Shown here: piece by piece, positions 33,866-41,673 of the stretch
Numbering within the stretch: the stretch's first letter is position 1
Layout of the letters: each line of letters opens with the position of its first letter
From: Prochlorothrix hollandica PCC 9006 = CALU 1027
GTDB taxonomy: Bacteria; Cyanobacteriota; Cyanobacteriia; Prochlorotrichales; Prochlorotrichaceae
NCBI RefSeq assembly: GCF_000332315.1
Contig: NZ_KB235937.1
Coordinates: 299,039 to 363,038 of the forward strand
DNA length: 64,000 nt
Reading direction: 5' to 3'
Notes under the pieces: model-generated
The model's input: the letters and a program-made list of their open reading frames with translations, nothing else
What the model was told of the DNA's origin: nothing
Databases searched by the model: none
Position numbers and translations under genes: made by a program

Positions 33866-34966
33866 TCAAACCAATTCGATTTGGGAATCTTTACCCAGTA
33901 GAAACCGCAGGGCTTTAGGGCGTTGGGTTGCGGGAGTTAAACACGATCGCGCCCCAATCACACTATCGACAATGCGCTGGTGAATACCCACGATTTTAGC
34001 CTCTTCTAAAACCACACTATGTTCAATGTCGGCATCCTTCAAGGTCACCCCTGCTGCAATGCTAGTATAGGGACCAATGAAACAATTTTCGATATGACAG
34101 TGGTCTGCAATGCTAACGGGTCCGCGAATACTACAGTTAATGATCTGGGTCTCCGCACCAATTTCAACACGACCACTAATTTGGGTATGGGAATCAATAT
34201 AAAAAGGGTTAGATTCTGAATCCTCTGGAATAACGGTAGGATTGAGATAAGTGTCAAGAATTAAGCGGTTAGCTTCTAATAAGTCATCTTTCTTTCCGGT
34301 ATCTAGCCACCAGCCTTGAAGTTGTCTGGCCTTCACAGATAAATGCTGATTGATCAGCTCCTGAATAGCATCAGTAATTTCCAATTCACCTCTAGATGAA
34401 GGTTGAATACAATCAATCGCCTCGTGAATCTTCGGTGAAAAGAAGTATAAACCGACAAGAGCTAAGTTTGAAGGAGGATTTAAGGGCTTTTCTACCAGCC
34501 TTACAACATTTCCTTGATCATCAACTTCAGCAACACCAAAGGAGCGAGGATCTTTAACAGAATGTAAAAGAATAAGTGCATCCAGTTGTTCAGTCGTAAA
34601 AGTCTCAATGAGCGAACCCAAGGAATCTTGAATTAGATTGTCTCCAAGATACATGACAAAAGAGGAGTCTTGCAAAAAGTTTCGAGCAATTTTAACTGCA
34701 TGGGCTAATCCATCTGGTCTATCTTGAGTAAGGTACGTTAGAGTCGCCCCAAACTGCTTACCACCACCTGTCTTTTCTTGAACTTCAGAACCAGTTTCAG
34801 GACTGACAATTAAGGCGATATCAGTTATCCCAGCTTTTACTAAACTCTCAATTCCGTACCATAAAATTGGTTTATTAGCAACAGGAACTAGTTGCTTAGC
34901 ACCAGTATAAGTGAGAGGGCGAAGGCGGGTTCCTTTGCCTCCCGACAGAATCAATCCTTTGAGCAT
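33866..34966 (-). CDS. rfbA: Glucose-1-phosphate thymidylyltransferase, long form
   Basis: 366 residues. ATG at 34966 is chosen because GAGGAATTGAG precedes it at good spacing. LKGLILSGGKGTRLRPLTYT is the nucleotide-binding signature, KQLVPVANKPIL the substrate loop, and YLGDNLIQD the metal-binding Asp. Residues 250-366 (ISGRVEIGAETQIINCSIRG and following) are hexapeptide repeats forming a left-handed beta helix, so this is the long StrD-like class rather than the short RmlA. It makes dTDP-glucose from dTTP and glucose-1-phosphate. Between it and rfbC lie two mobile elements that have expanded an originally short spacer. Confidence 0.92.
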   Translation of the reverse strand: MLKGLILSGGKGTRLRPLTYTGAKQLVPVANKPILWYGIESLVKAGITDIALIVSPETGSEVQEKTGGGKQFGATLTYLTQDRPDGLAHAVKIARNFLQDSSFVMYLGDNLIQDSLGSLIETFTTEQLDALILLHSVKDPRSFGVAEVDDQGNVVRLVEKPLNPPSNLALVGLYFFSPKIHEAIDCIQPSSRGELEITDAIQELINQHLSVKARQLQGWWLDTGKKDDLLEANRLILDTYLNPTVIPEDSESNPFYIDSHTQISGRVEIGAETQIINCSIRGPVSIADHCHIENCFIGPYTSIAAGVTLKDADIEHSVVLEEAKIVGIHQRIVDSVIGARSCLTPATQRPKALRFLLGKDSQIELV

Positions 34967-34988
34967 TCTCAATTCCTCTATTCAAAAA

Positions 34989-35085
34989 TACAGCAGATGG
35001 ATCGTGTGGTGTACGCCCTCCGGGCGTACACCACCCAAAGGGTTTCAGCAATCGAAATCCTTACAACTGATTTAGGATTGCTGTA
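34989..35085 (+). mobile_element. 103-bp-type miniature element, copy D (97 bp)
   Basis: TACAGCAGATGGATCGTG at the left lacks six bases found in other copies; the right end TTTAGGATTGCTGTA is typical. The central palindrome is GTGTACGCCC/GGGCGTACAC, with compensating changes on both arms relative to other copies, which argues for selection or conversion of the hairpin. Inserted 23 bases upstream of the rfbA start codon. Confidence 0.8.
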
Positions 35086-35118
35086 GTAGTCATGATTTCA
35101 GGAAATCTTTAAGTAAAC

Positions 35119-35423
35119 GTAATTATTCAGGGGGTCACGGGAGAATGAGGGTTTCAGGCTTCAGAAAACAGACCTGAGGCGATTGGAGAGGGTCTATTTA
35201 ACCTTGGCAGATTCCCCAATTTTGGTAGGGGCAATCCCCCCGTGGTTGCCCTGGCTGTGGGTCGCCAAGAGGGTCGGCACGGGGGCACGACCCCTACCCG
35301 AGGTCGAGGTTTCCCGATTTTAGTAGGGGCAATCCCCCCGTGGTTGCCCCGGCTTTGAGACGGTCCTGACCCTCGAACTGAGGGCTGAAAGCCTACTAAC
35401 TTCGTCCCCCCCTGAATAGTTAC
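35119..35423. mobile_element. 305-bp miniature element, copy 2, with 8-bp target duplication
   Basis: GTAATTATTCAGGGGG at the left and CCCCCTGAATAGTTAC at the right are inverted repeats. It is flanked on both sides by AAGTAAAC (35111-35118 and 35424-35431), a clean 8-bp target duplication. The interior has two tracts of GTAGGGGCAATCCCCCCGTG. The element overlaps the 3' end of rfbC and supplies its present stop codon. Confidence 0.92.
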
Positions 35424-35973
35424 AAGTAAACAGTGGTAGATCTCTAAAACAAAGTGCTTGGGTATCCCTTTCGGATAAGATTGGCTGGAGACCAAGGGGC
35501 AATGGCCAGACAATCCCCACACTAGGATCATTCCAACGTAAGCTTACTTCGTATTGAGGGGCATAATAGTCTGTCAACTTATAGATTACATCCGCCGAAT
35601 TAGATAAGACTAAAAAACCATGGGCGAAGCCGGGAGGAATCCAGAGTTGATGGTTATTTTCGGCGCTGAGGATTTCGCCGACCCACTGGCCAAAGGTGGG
35701 GGACGATCGCCGTAAATCCACCGCCACATCAAAGATCTCCCCAGCCACCACCCGCACTAATTTACCCTGGGTTTGTTGGGTTTGGTAATGTAAGCCCCGC
35801 AGAATATATTGGGTCGATCGGGAATGATTATCCTGCACAAAAGACCAGGATGAATTGGTCGTTTCAGCAAAGAGCTTTTGGTTAAAGCTTTCGAGGAAAA
35901 AGCCCCGGTGATCGCCAAACACTGGAGGCTTGAGGATCAAGACATCATCTAAGGCGGTGGGCTGGATATCCAT
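35320..35973 (-). CDS. rfbC: dTDP-4-dehydrorhamnose 3,5-epimerase with element-derived C-terminus
   Basis: 217 residues. The cupin epimerase is complete: FGDHRGFFLESFNQKLF, VQDNHSRSTQYILRGLHYQ with the catalytic His, and PPGFAHGFLVLS. The host protein runs to LCFRDLPLFT, about 183 residues, the normal size. From there the frame enters the miniature element and gains 34 extra residues starting CNYSGGDEVSRLSAL. Removing the element joins ACT directly to TAA, so the original stop codon was displaced. The catalytic domain should be unaffected unless the tail harms folding. First gene of rfbCAB. Confidence 0.93.
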   Translation of the reverse strand: MDIQPTALDDVLILKPPVFGDHRGFFLESFNQKLFAETTNSSWSFVQDNHSRSTQYILRGLHYQTQQTQGKLVRVVAGEIFDVAVDLRRSSPTFGQWVGEILSAENNHQLWIPPGFAHGFLVLSNSADVIYKLTDYYAPQYEVSLRWNDPSVGIVWPLPLGLQPILSERDTQALCFRDLPLFTCNYSGGDEVSRLSALSSRVRTVSKPGQPRGDCPY

Positions 35974-36108
35974 AGATTACAACTCAATACAGGTAGCCCG
36001 TATAGGCCATAAAATAGGGTGGAACTCCCCCAAATCTTACCGGACAATGGTGCAGAGTGGACGTTGATCTGCGATGCCATCTCCAGTTCACCCAACCGGA
36101 CTCCGTTT

Positions 36109-37023
36109 ATGCTGTTGCCGTTTATGCCATTAACTTGGATCCGTGCCAAACGACAGATGCGCATTGCCCAAGCCTATGGGCGATCGTGGCTCCAGGGCCA
36201 TCGCCGCCACTATAGCCGGATCCAAATTGCCCCGCCCCCGCACCACCATCACCCTCCCCAATTTCCCCACTGTTGGAGTCAGTTTCAAACCCCCATCCCC
36301 TATAGCCCCAATGCACCGGAGACAAACCAAAATCGCCGTCACAATGTTCAGTTAGCCTGCGATCGGATCCAGGGCTTGCAACTGCAACCGGGACAGATTT
36401 TCAGTTTTTGGCATCGGGTGCCTCGGCCCACCGTGGCCCAGGGCTTTCGGGCGGGACCCGCCTTTCGTCGAGGGCAGATCGTCCAAGAGGTGGGGGGTGG
36501 GTTGTGTTTAGTGTCCACCAATCTCTTTAATAGCTTATTGGGGGCAGGGTGCCAGGTTTTGGAGCGCCACAACCACAGCATTGATCCCTATGGCGATCGG
36601 CGCTTTTTTCCCCAAGGTCAAGATGCCACGGTCTACTATGGCTATAAAGACTTAGTCCTGCGCAACACTAGTCCTAGCAGCCTCTGGATTGGGTTAGCCA
36701 TCAGGGTCAACTCCCCTGAACCCAATAGGGGGGAGGATGACGGCCCAGGGGATCACCCTGAGACCTTGGCATTGGTATCGCAGATTTGGGGCAGTGCCCC
36801 CCCCAGCCATGAGGTGCGCATTGTCTCCCAGGTGGAGGAAGAATTACCGGCCCCTGAACCAGGGGGGATGCCCGGTTGGCGCGTGTCCACCCGTCGCCAG
36901 ATTCGCTGCCGCAGCCCTAGGGACGACACCCCTAACCCCTGGCACACCGACTATGAAACCCAATCCCTCTATCAGCCCTGTGGGTTTTCCTACTATGGCG
37001 AGACTGGGGGGACAGATCCCTAA
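36109..37023 (+). CDS. VanW family protein
   Basis: 304 residues from ATG 36109; a GTG at 36019 would add 30. NRRHNVQLACDRIQGLQLQPG, IFSFWHRVPRPT, QEVGGGLCLVSTNLFNSLL and HNHSIDPYG are the ordered motifs of the VanW domain, first seen in the vancomycin-resistance vanB cluster and widespread outside it. The biochemical role is unknown; a cell-wall link is suspected from context in other bacteria. No signal peptide is apparent. The 3' end overlaps the convergent NCS2 permease by four bases. Confidence 0.85.
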   Translation: MLLPFMPLTWIRAKRQMRIAQAYGRSWLQGHRRHYSRIQIAPPPHHHHPPQFPHCWSQFQTPIPYSPNAPETNQNRRHNVQLACDRIQGLQLQPGQIFSFWHRVPRPTVAQGFRAGPAFRRGQIVQEVGGGLCLVSTNLFNSLLGAGCQVLERHNHSIDPYGDRRFFPQGQDATVYYGYKDLVLRNTSPSSLWIGLAIRVNSPEPNRGEDDGPGDHPETLALVSQIWGSAPPSHEVRIVSQVEEELPAPEPGGMPGWRVSTRRQIRCRSPRDDTPNPWHTDYETQSLYQPCGFSYYGETGGTDP

Positions 37024-38636
37024 GACTCCGGGGGGATTTGCTGCCATTGGGCATAAAATAGCAACAGGGCCAGTAAGCCATAGCCCGCTGCCCAGGCTGC
37101 CCCGGTCCCCCAGCCCAGGTTAATGACGGTATCGGCGATCGTCCATTGGTAACTGTGCAACAGCCCCACCCAGGACAACGCCGCCGCCCCCACACTCCAG
37201 AGGGCCGCTTTGCCGAACTGGCGATCGATAATATGCACCGTCATCGTCGCCAAAATCATGGCGGAGAAAATCAGCCCCTGCTCCAGGGCAAAGGCTCCCG
37301 TAATGTAGGTGTCGCTCAGTTCAAACAAGGGCACTAGGTCCGGGCTAAAGGGGGCAGCGGGGGTACCTAAGCCCGCCGATCGCAGGGCATTTTTAGCGAT
37401 CAGCGCCCCCCAGCCCGCAATTCCTGGCAAGAGACCCATGACCACCGCCGGCGCATGGCGCTCGGGCACCGCCGTAAAACTTTGGGCCACAATCACAATC
37501 CCAATCCAGAGGACAATGGCCATGCCGCTGTCGATGGGCACAAAAAAGGCCAGCAAGCCAATGGTCCCCGTCAAGCAGAAGAGTCCCATGATCACCCCAT
37601 TGAGCATGGAGTAGCCAATGCGGGCACCCATGGCCTTCCAGCCGGGATGACCAATGTAGATGGTGGTGGGAAAGCAGGAACCAAAACAGGCCGCTGCCAG
37701 GGTGCCAATGCCGTTCACCGCTAAACAGGGAGCTGCCGGGTAATCATCCCCCGCTGCCGTGGCACTTTCCAGGTTCTGTAAGCTGCCCACCAGGTTAAAC
37801 AAGCCCATGGGCACAATGACGCTGAGGTAATTGACGAGGGTCGATCGCTGCTCCCAGAGGCTACCCAACCAGGGCCGGGGGAGATAGAGACGCATCGGCT
37901 CCGTGGCCAGGGCAAACTGAGTACTGTCCCAGTGGCTGAGACCGGTGGCCCAGGCTAGCCCCGTGCCCAAGATCACCGCCAGCAGTCCGCCGGGGATCTC
38001 GATACGGGTGCCGGGAATTAAAAACGTGACCTGGCCGTAATAGGTCAACAGAATCACCCCCAGGGGTACCAAACCCACCAGGGGATGGGCATAGGTGCGC
38101 AGGAGAAAGCCAATGGCAATGAAGGTGAGGGCGATGCCGGACAGGGTGGAGAGGAGGGCAGCGCGGGGAGTGAACTGGCGCAGGCGATCGGCCACCCAAG
38201 CCCCCCCCACCTCAATCAGGCCCGACCCCAAACAGGCCACGAGTCCCGCTGCCCAGGCCAGTTCTGCGGCCTGATCCGGACTAGCCCCCCCGTTGAGGGC
38301 ATTGAGGCGCACCGGCAGCATCACCAGAAAGACATAGGCAAAGAGACTGACGGTGTTGATGCCATAGGGCAGAGCCGTCAGGTCGTCCCGCTGCTGCTGC
38401 TGACCCTGACGATGGGCTAGCCAGCCATAGTAGAGGTTGCCCACCACCAAGCTCAGGGCAATGCCAGGTAAAATGCGGCCATAGACCAGGGCCGGGGGAA
38501 ATTGCAGCACCCCCTGGGTTAAGGCGACAATGACCAGAATTTGGATCAGGTTATCCAAGGCAAGGCCAAAGAAGCCATCAATATCCCGCCGCACAAACCA
38601 ACGGGGCTGGGGGGGTAGGGAAGGGTTGGGCACCAT
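37020..38636 (-). CDS. NCS2-family nucleobase permease-like protein
   Basis: 538 residues with about twelve to fourteen hydrophobic segments. The N-terminal RRDIDGFFGLALDNLIQIL and ALPYGINTVSLFAY match the AzgA/NCS2-like purine permease fold; GLFNLVGSLQNLESATAAGDD in the middle holds the conserved acidic loop, and FGSCFPTTIYIGHPGWKAMG the second signature segment. It would import a nucleobase such as a purine, or a related compound, through the inner membrane. It lies 49 bases downstream of the FGGY kinase gene on the same strand, possibly co-transcribed. Substrate is not readable from the sequence. Confidence 0.75.
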   Translation of the reverse strand: MVPNPSLPPQPRWFVRRDIDGFFGLALDNLIQILVIVALTQGVLQFPPALVYGRILPGIALSLVVGNLYYGWLAHRQGQQQQRDDLTALPYGINTVSLFAYVFLVMLPVRLNALNGGASPDQAAELAWAAGLVACLGSGLIEVGGAWVADRLRQFTPRAALLSTLSGIALTFIAIGFLLRTYAHPLVGLVPLGVILLTYYGQVTFLIPGTRIEIPGGLLAVILGTGLAWATGLSHWDSTQFALATEPMRLYLPRPWLGSLWEQRSTLVNYLSVIVPMGLFNLVGSLQNLESATAAGDDYPAAPCLAVNGIGTLAAACFGSCFPTTIYIGHPGWKAMGARIGYSMLNGVIMGLFCLTGTIGLLAFFVPIDSGMAIVLWIGIVIVAQSFTAVPERHAPAVVMGLLPGIAGWGALIAKNALRSAGLGTPAAPFSPDLVPLFELSDTYITGAFALEQGLIFSAMILATMTVHIIDRQFGKAALWSVGAAALSWVGLLHSYQWTIADTVINLGWGTGAAWAAGYGLLALLLFYAQWQQIPPES

Positions 38637-38685
38637 AGGTTCTTGAGGATGGTTCTTGAGGATGGTTCTTGACGATTTTTAGACA

Positions 38686-40002
38686 CTATTCACAGGAAGA
38701 CATGTAGGAGCCAAGGCCAGATCGGGCTAAACAGGCGGTGCCATAGGCTGCATCGGTGTGGGGCGATCGCGCCACGGGAACCCCCAATAAGCGCTGACGG
38801 ATGGCGGTCCAGGTGGAATTTTGTGCCCCACCCCCCGCCGTATAGACCTGGGTTAGGGGATCGGCTCCCCGTTCCCCCAACAGAGCATAGCCCTGAGACT
38901 CAATGCGGGCCATGCTTTCCAGCAGGCCGTGGAGAAAGGCCACCGGATCCCCAGGGCGAGGACTGAGGCGGGGGGGCAAATGGGGATCGTTGATGGGGAA
39001 ACGCTCCCCCGATCGCAGCAAGGGATAGTAGTCCAAAGGGCTAGGCTGGCGGGGATCAATGGCGGCACTGAGGCGGGTTAAGTCTTCCCTCCCGAAAAAC
39101 TGTTGCAGCACGGCTCCCCCCGTATTGGAGGCTCCCCCCACCAACCAGCGATCGCCCAGACGGTGGCTATAAATGCCCCAATGGTTATCCTCCAGGGGCA
39201 CCCGACTCAAGAGCTTGATAACCAAGGTGGACCCCAGGGAAGTCACCCCCTGCCCCGGTTTCCGGGCACCACTGGCCAAAAAGGCGGCGATACTGTCGGT
39301 GGTGCCTGCACAAATGCGGGTCTGGGGGTTGATGTGGTAGCGATCGGCGACGCTGGCCTGGATTACACCCAGGGTCTGTCCCGGTGTCACCACCTGGGGC
39401 AAACAGGGGGCAAGGGCCGCTTGGGCCAAGAGCCAGGGGGGATAGGCGAGGGTTTCCACGTCATAGCCCAGCTTGAGGGCGTTGTGGTAGTCCGTGAAGC
39501 CCAACTGGCCATGGAGCAAAAAGCCTAACCAATCCGCCTGGTGCAACAAATGGAGGGATCCCCGCTGCCGCCAGTCCTGCCACTGGGGTTGAGCTTGCCA
39601 CCACAGCAATTTTGCCAAACTAGACGTACTGCTGTGGACGCGGTGGCCGGGGGGGGCGATCGCGGCCAAGGTTGCCGCCATGGTCTGACCGCGATCGTCA
39701 CTGTACAGCAGCGGCTCCGTCACCGGTTGCCCCTGATCATTGCAGAGGAGCACCGTTGCGGAAGTGCCGTTGATGGCGATCGCCGCCAAGCCTTGGGCCA
39801 CGGCTACGGGTAACCCCTCTAGTAAGGTGTGGAGGGCCGATCGCCACTGCTGTGCCCAACCCACCTGGGTTAAATCTGGGGATCCAACTGGGGATCCAAC
39901 TGGAGATCTAAAACTGACCTCATGGCTAAACAGGGGAGTCGCATCAGCCCCAATAACCATAGCCCGCGCCCCAGAGGTGCCAAAGTCTAGGCCCAAGAAC
40001 AT
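38686..40002 (-). CDS. FGGY-family carbohydrate kinase (D-ribulose kinase-like)
   Basis: 438 residues. MFLGLDFGTSGARAMVI is the phosphate-1 loop of FGGY kinases with the GTSGAR variant found in the plant/cyanobacterial D-ribulose kinase (SePSK/XK-1) group; AINGTSATVLL and CAGTTDSIAAFLASG near residue 235 hold the sugar and catalytic-Asp regions, and YTAGGGAQN the adenosine loop. Shorter than xylulokinase or glycerol kinase, as is this group. It probably phosphorylates a pentulose in the cytoplasm. Starts 31 bases after the upstream small membrane protein gene. Confidence 0.8.
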   Translation of the reverse strand: MFLGLDFGTSGARAMVIGADATPLFSHEVSFRSPVGSPVGSPDLTQVGWAQQWRSALHTLLEGLPVAVAQGLAAIAINGTSATVLLCNDQGQPVTEPLLYSDDRGQTMAATLAAIAPPGHRVHSSTSSLAKLLWWQAQPQWQDWRQRGSLHLLHQADWLGFLLHGQLGFTDYHNALKLGYDVETLAYPPWLLAQAALAPCLPQVVTPGQTLGVIQASVADRYHINPQTRICAGTTDSIAAFLASGARKPGQGVTSLGSTLVIKLLSRVPLEDNHWGIYSHRLGDRWLVGGASNTGGAVLQQFFGREDLTRLSAAIDPRQPSPLDYYPLLRSGERFPINDPHLPPRLSPRPGDPVAFLHGLLESMARIESQGYALLGERGADPLTQVYTAGGGAQNSTWTAIRQRLLGVPVARSPHTDAAYGTACLARSGLGSYMSSCE

Positions 40003-40033
40003 GGCACTCCCCCCCGTCCAACCCTAGGATCCT

Positions 40034-40537
40034 CTAGGACCATGAACGACTCACCTGCTGCCACCACAGCTTGCACTGCACATAGCGGGGCACTTGGTAA
40101 TATTCCAAAAATCCAAACAGAAATAGCCCCCCATGGCTGAGGAGGGTCAGCCCTACCCAAGCCCAGGGGAACCAGGCCAAGGGGGCATCGGGCAGCACCG
40201 GGAAGAAATAGGCACCTGAAGCCACTAAACCCGACGGAAATAACACTAAAACAATGGCCAAAGCCCAGAGGGCGGGGTTGATGGGTTCGATCGCCGCGCC
40301 CACCACTCGCCACTGCTGCCCCATCCAAACCCAGGTCAGGGGCTGGGTACTGTCCATCACCTGGAGGCGCTGACTCTGACCCTGGATCGTGAAAATATGG
40401 CGACAAAACCCACAGCCCATGGCCTCCATTAAGGTCAGGGTCAGCAGTTGGCCATGGCGACAAATGGGACAGGGATAGGCTGAGGGGCCATAGTGCAGGG
40501 TTTGGGGAAGGGGCAGAGGACGATCAGGGGAAGACAT
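40034..40537 (-). CDS. Conserved membrane protein with N-terminal zinc-ribbon motif
   Basis: 167 residues from the ATG at 40537. CPICRHGQLL and GCGFCRHIF form two Cys pairs, a predicted small zinc ribbon at residues 20-50. After an SQPLTWVWMGQQW stretch come two hydrophobic segments (LWALAIVLVLFPSGLVASG and LTLLSHGGLFLFGFLEYY). No enzymatic motif. I recognise the plan as one seen in cyanobacteria but cannot assign a function. The FGGY kinase gene follows closely. Confidence 0.6.
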   Translation of the reverse strand: MSSPDRPLPLPQTLHYGPSAYPCPICRHGQLLTLTLMEAMGCGFCRHIFTIQGQSQRLQVMDSTQPLTWVWMGQQWRVVGAAIEPINPALWALAIVLVLFPSGLVASGAYFFPVLPDAPLAWFPWAWVGLTLLSHGGLFLFGFLEYYQVPRYVQCKLWWQQVSRSWS

Positions 40538-40576
40538 GGACACCACCACAGACTAACCGAGGGCTTAACCGAGGGC

Positions 40577-41587
40577 TTAACTGACGCTACGGATCACTTC
40601 CACCCCATTTTGTTCGAGGACAACCCGGGGGGTGGCTCCGTCGGGCACCTCAATTTTGCGAATCAAGACCCGACCGCCCGCCACCCGATCGCCCACCTGA
40701 ACCGTGCGGGTGGAACTACTTGCGCCTTCCTTAACAATAAGCTTGAGTTGGCCCCCCAACTGGACAATGCCTTTAATTTCGAGGGTTTCCGCTAGGGCTG
40801 TGGGGGATTCCAGGGGAGCCGCCGCCACAGCAGCAGGAACAGCAGCAGGAACAGCCACCGGGGGAACCGCTGCCAGAGTCGGGGGAGCAGGGGGCGCGAT
40901 CGCCACCGAAGGCAGCATCGTCTGGACCATCGTTGGGTTGGAGACTGGAGCCGGAGCAGCCACCGAGGTTGAAGCCCCTAGGCTGGGGGCACTAGGCGGA
41001 ACAGCCGGAGCAGCGGGAGCCGTGGCCACCGTCACCTGATCCGTCGCCAGGGGGAACCCCGCAAAGGGATTGGTGCGGCCCCTGGGCACCTGTTGCAAAC
41101 GCTGCTGGGCCAAGGAGGGGGGCGCAAGGGGGGCGGGGGGCAAACTGCCCGCATCAAATTGGGGAATGGATTGGAGCATGGCCGTGGTGGCGGCGGACGC
41201 AGCGTCCGCCGCCGCTGGAGTACCAGGGGTGGCAGCGGTAGCGATCGGTTCAGCCGTTTCGGAACCAGGATCCACCGAGACAGTCGCTTCCCCCTGGGGA
41301 TCCTGGGCGCTGTCTTTAGACTGACAGCCCCCCAACAGCAAAACCCCCAAACACCCTAGGCACAACCAGCGCCCCAGGGACTGCCCCCCCGATCGCCCCG
41401 TCGGCAAGGGTGCCCCCAAGGGCGTTGCAAGAACCGGGGAAGGAACCGGGGAAGGACTAAAGAATGCCCAAAACTGCGGCTGCAAGACCTGGGGCTGTGA
41501 CTGGGGCTGTGACTGGGGCTGTGACTGGGGCTGTGGCGATCGCGACCCGATCGGTGGTGATGAACTGGTGGGTGAACTGAGCAACAT
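40577..41587 (-). CDS. Pro/Ala-rich putative lipoprotein, PilP-like C-terminus
   Basis: 336 residues from the only in-frame ATG. The internal LGCLGVLLLGGCQSKDS near residue 85 is a classic lipobox, so the mature protein is probably a lipoprotein and translation may really start at a non-ATG codon nearer to it; the preceding 70 residues contain an SQPQ repeat from a tandem DNA repeat. A long Ala/Pro/Val linker follows. Residues 265-336 (LEIKGIVQLGGQLKLIVKEG, TVQVGDRVAGGRVLI) look like a small beta domain resembling those of PilP/GspC proteins. Function inferred only as envelope-associated. Confidence 0.5.
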   Translation of the reverse strand: MLLSSPTSSSPPIGSRSPQPQSQPQSQPQSQPQVLQPQFWAFFSPSPVPSPVLATPLGAPLPTGRSGGQSLGRWLCLGCLGVLLLGGCQSKDSAQDPQGEATVSVDPGSETAEPIATAATPGTPAAADAASAATTAMLQSIPQFDAGSLPPAPLAPPSLAQQRLQQVPRGRTNPFAGFPLATDQVTVATAPAAPAVPPSAPSLGASTSVAAPAPVSNPTMVQTMLPSVAIAPPAPPTLAAVPPVAVPAAVPAAVAAAPLESPTALAETLEIKGIVQLGGQLKLIVKEGASSSTRTVQVGDRVAGGRVLIRKIEVPDGATPRVVLEQNGVEVIRSVS

Positions 41588-41673
41588 GGAACCATCCCCC
41601 TGCGAGACCCAACGAATTGCTACAAAGAATAGCCTGGATGGTCGTTTCTGCCTACCCAGGGGACCGAGAAATC

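Noticed and set aside
36109-37023. VanW-like gene as part of a vancomycin-resistance cluster
   Set aside because: No other van genes are nearby; VanW domains are widespread outside resistance loci.
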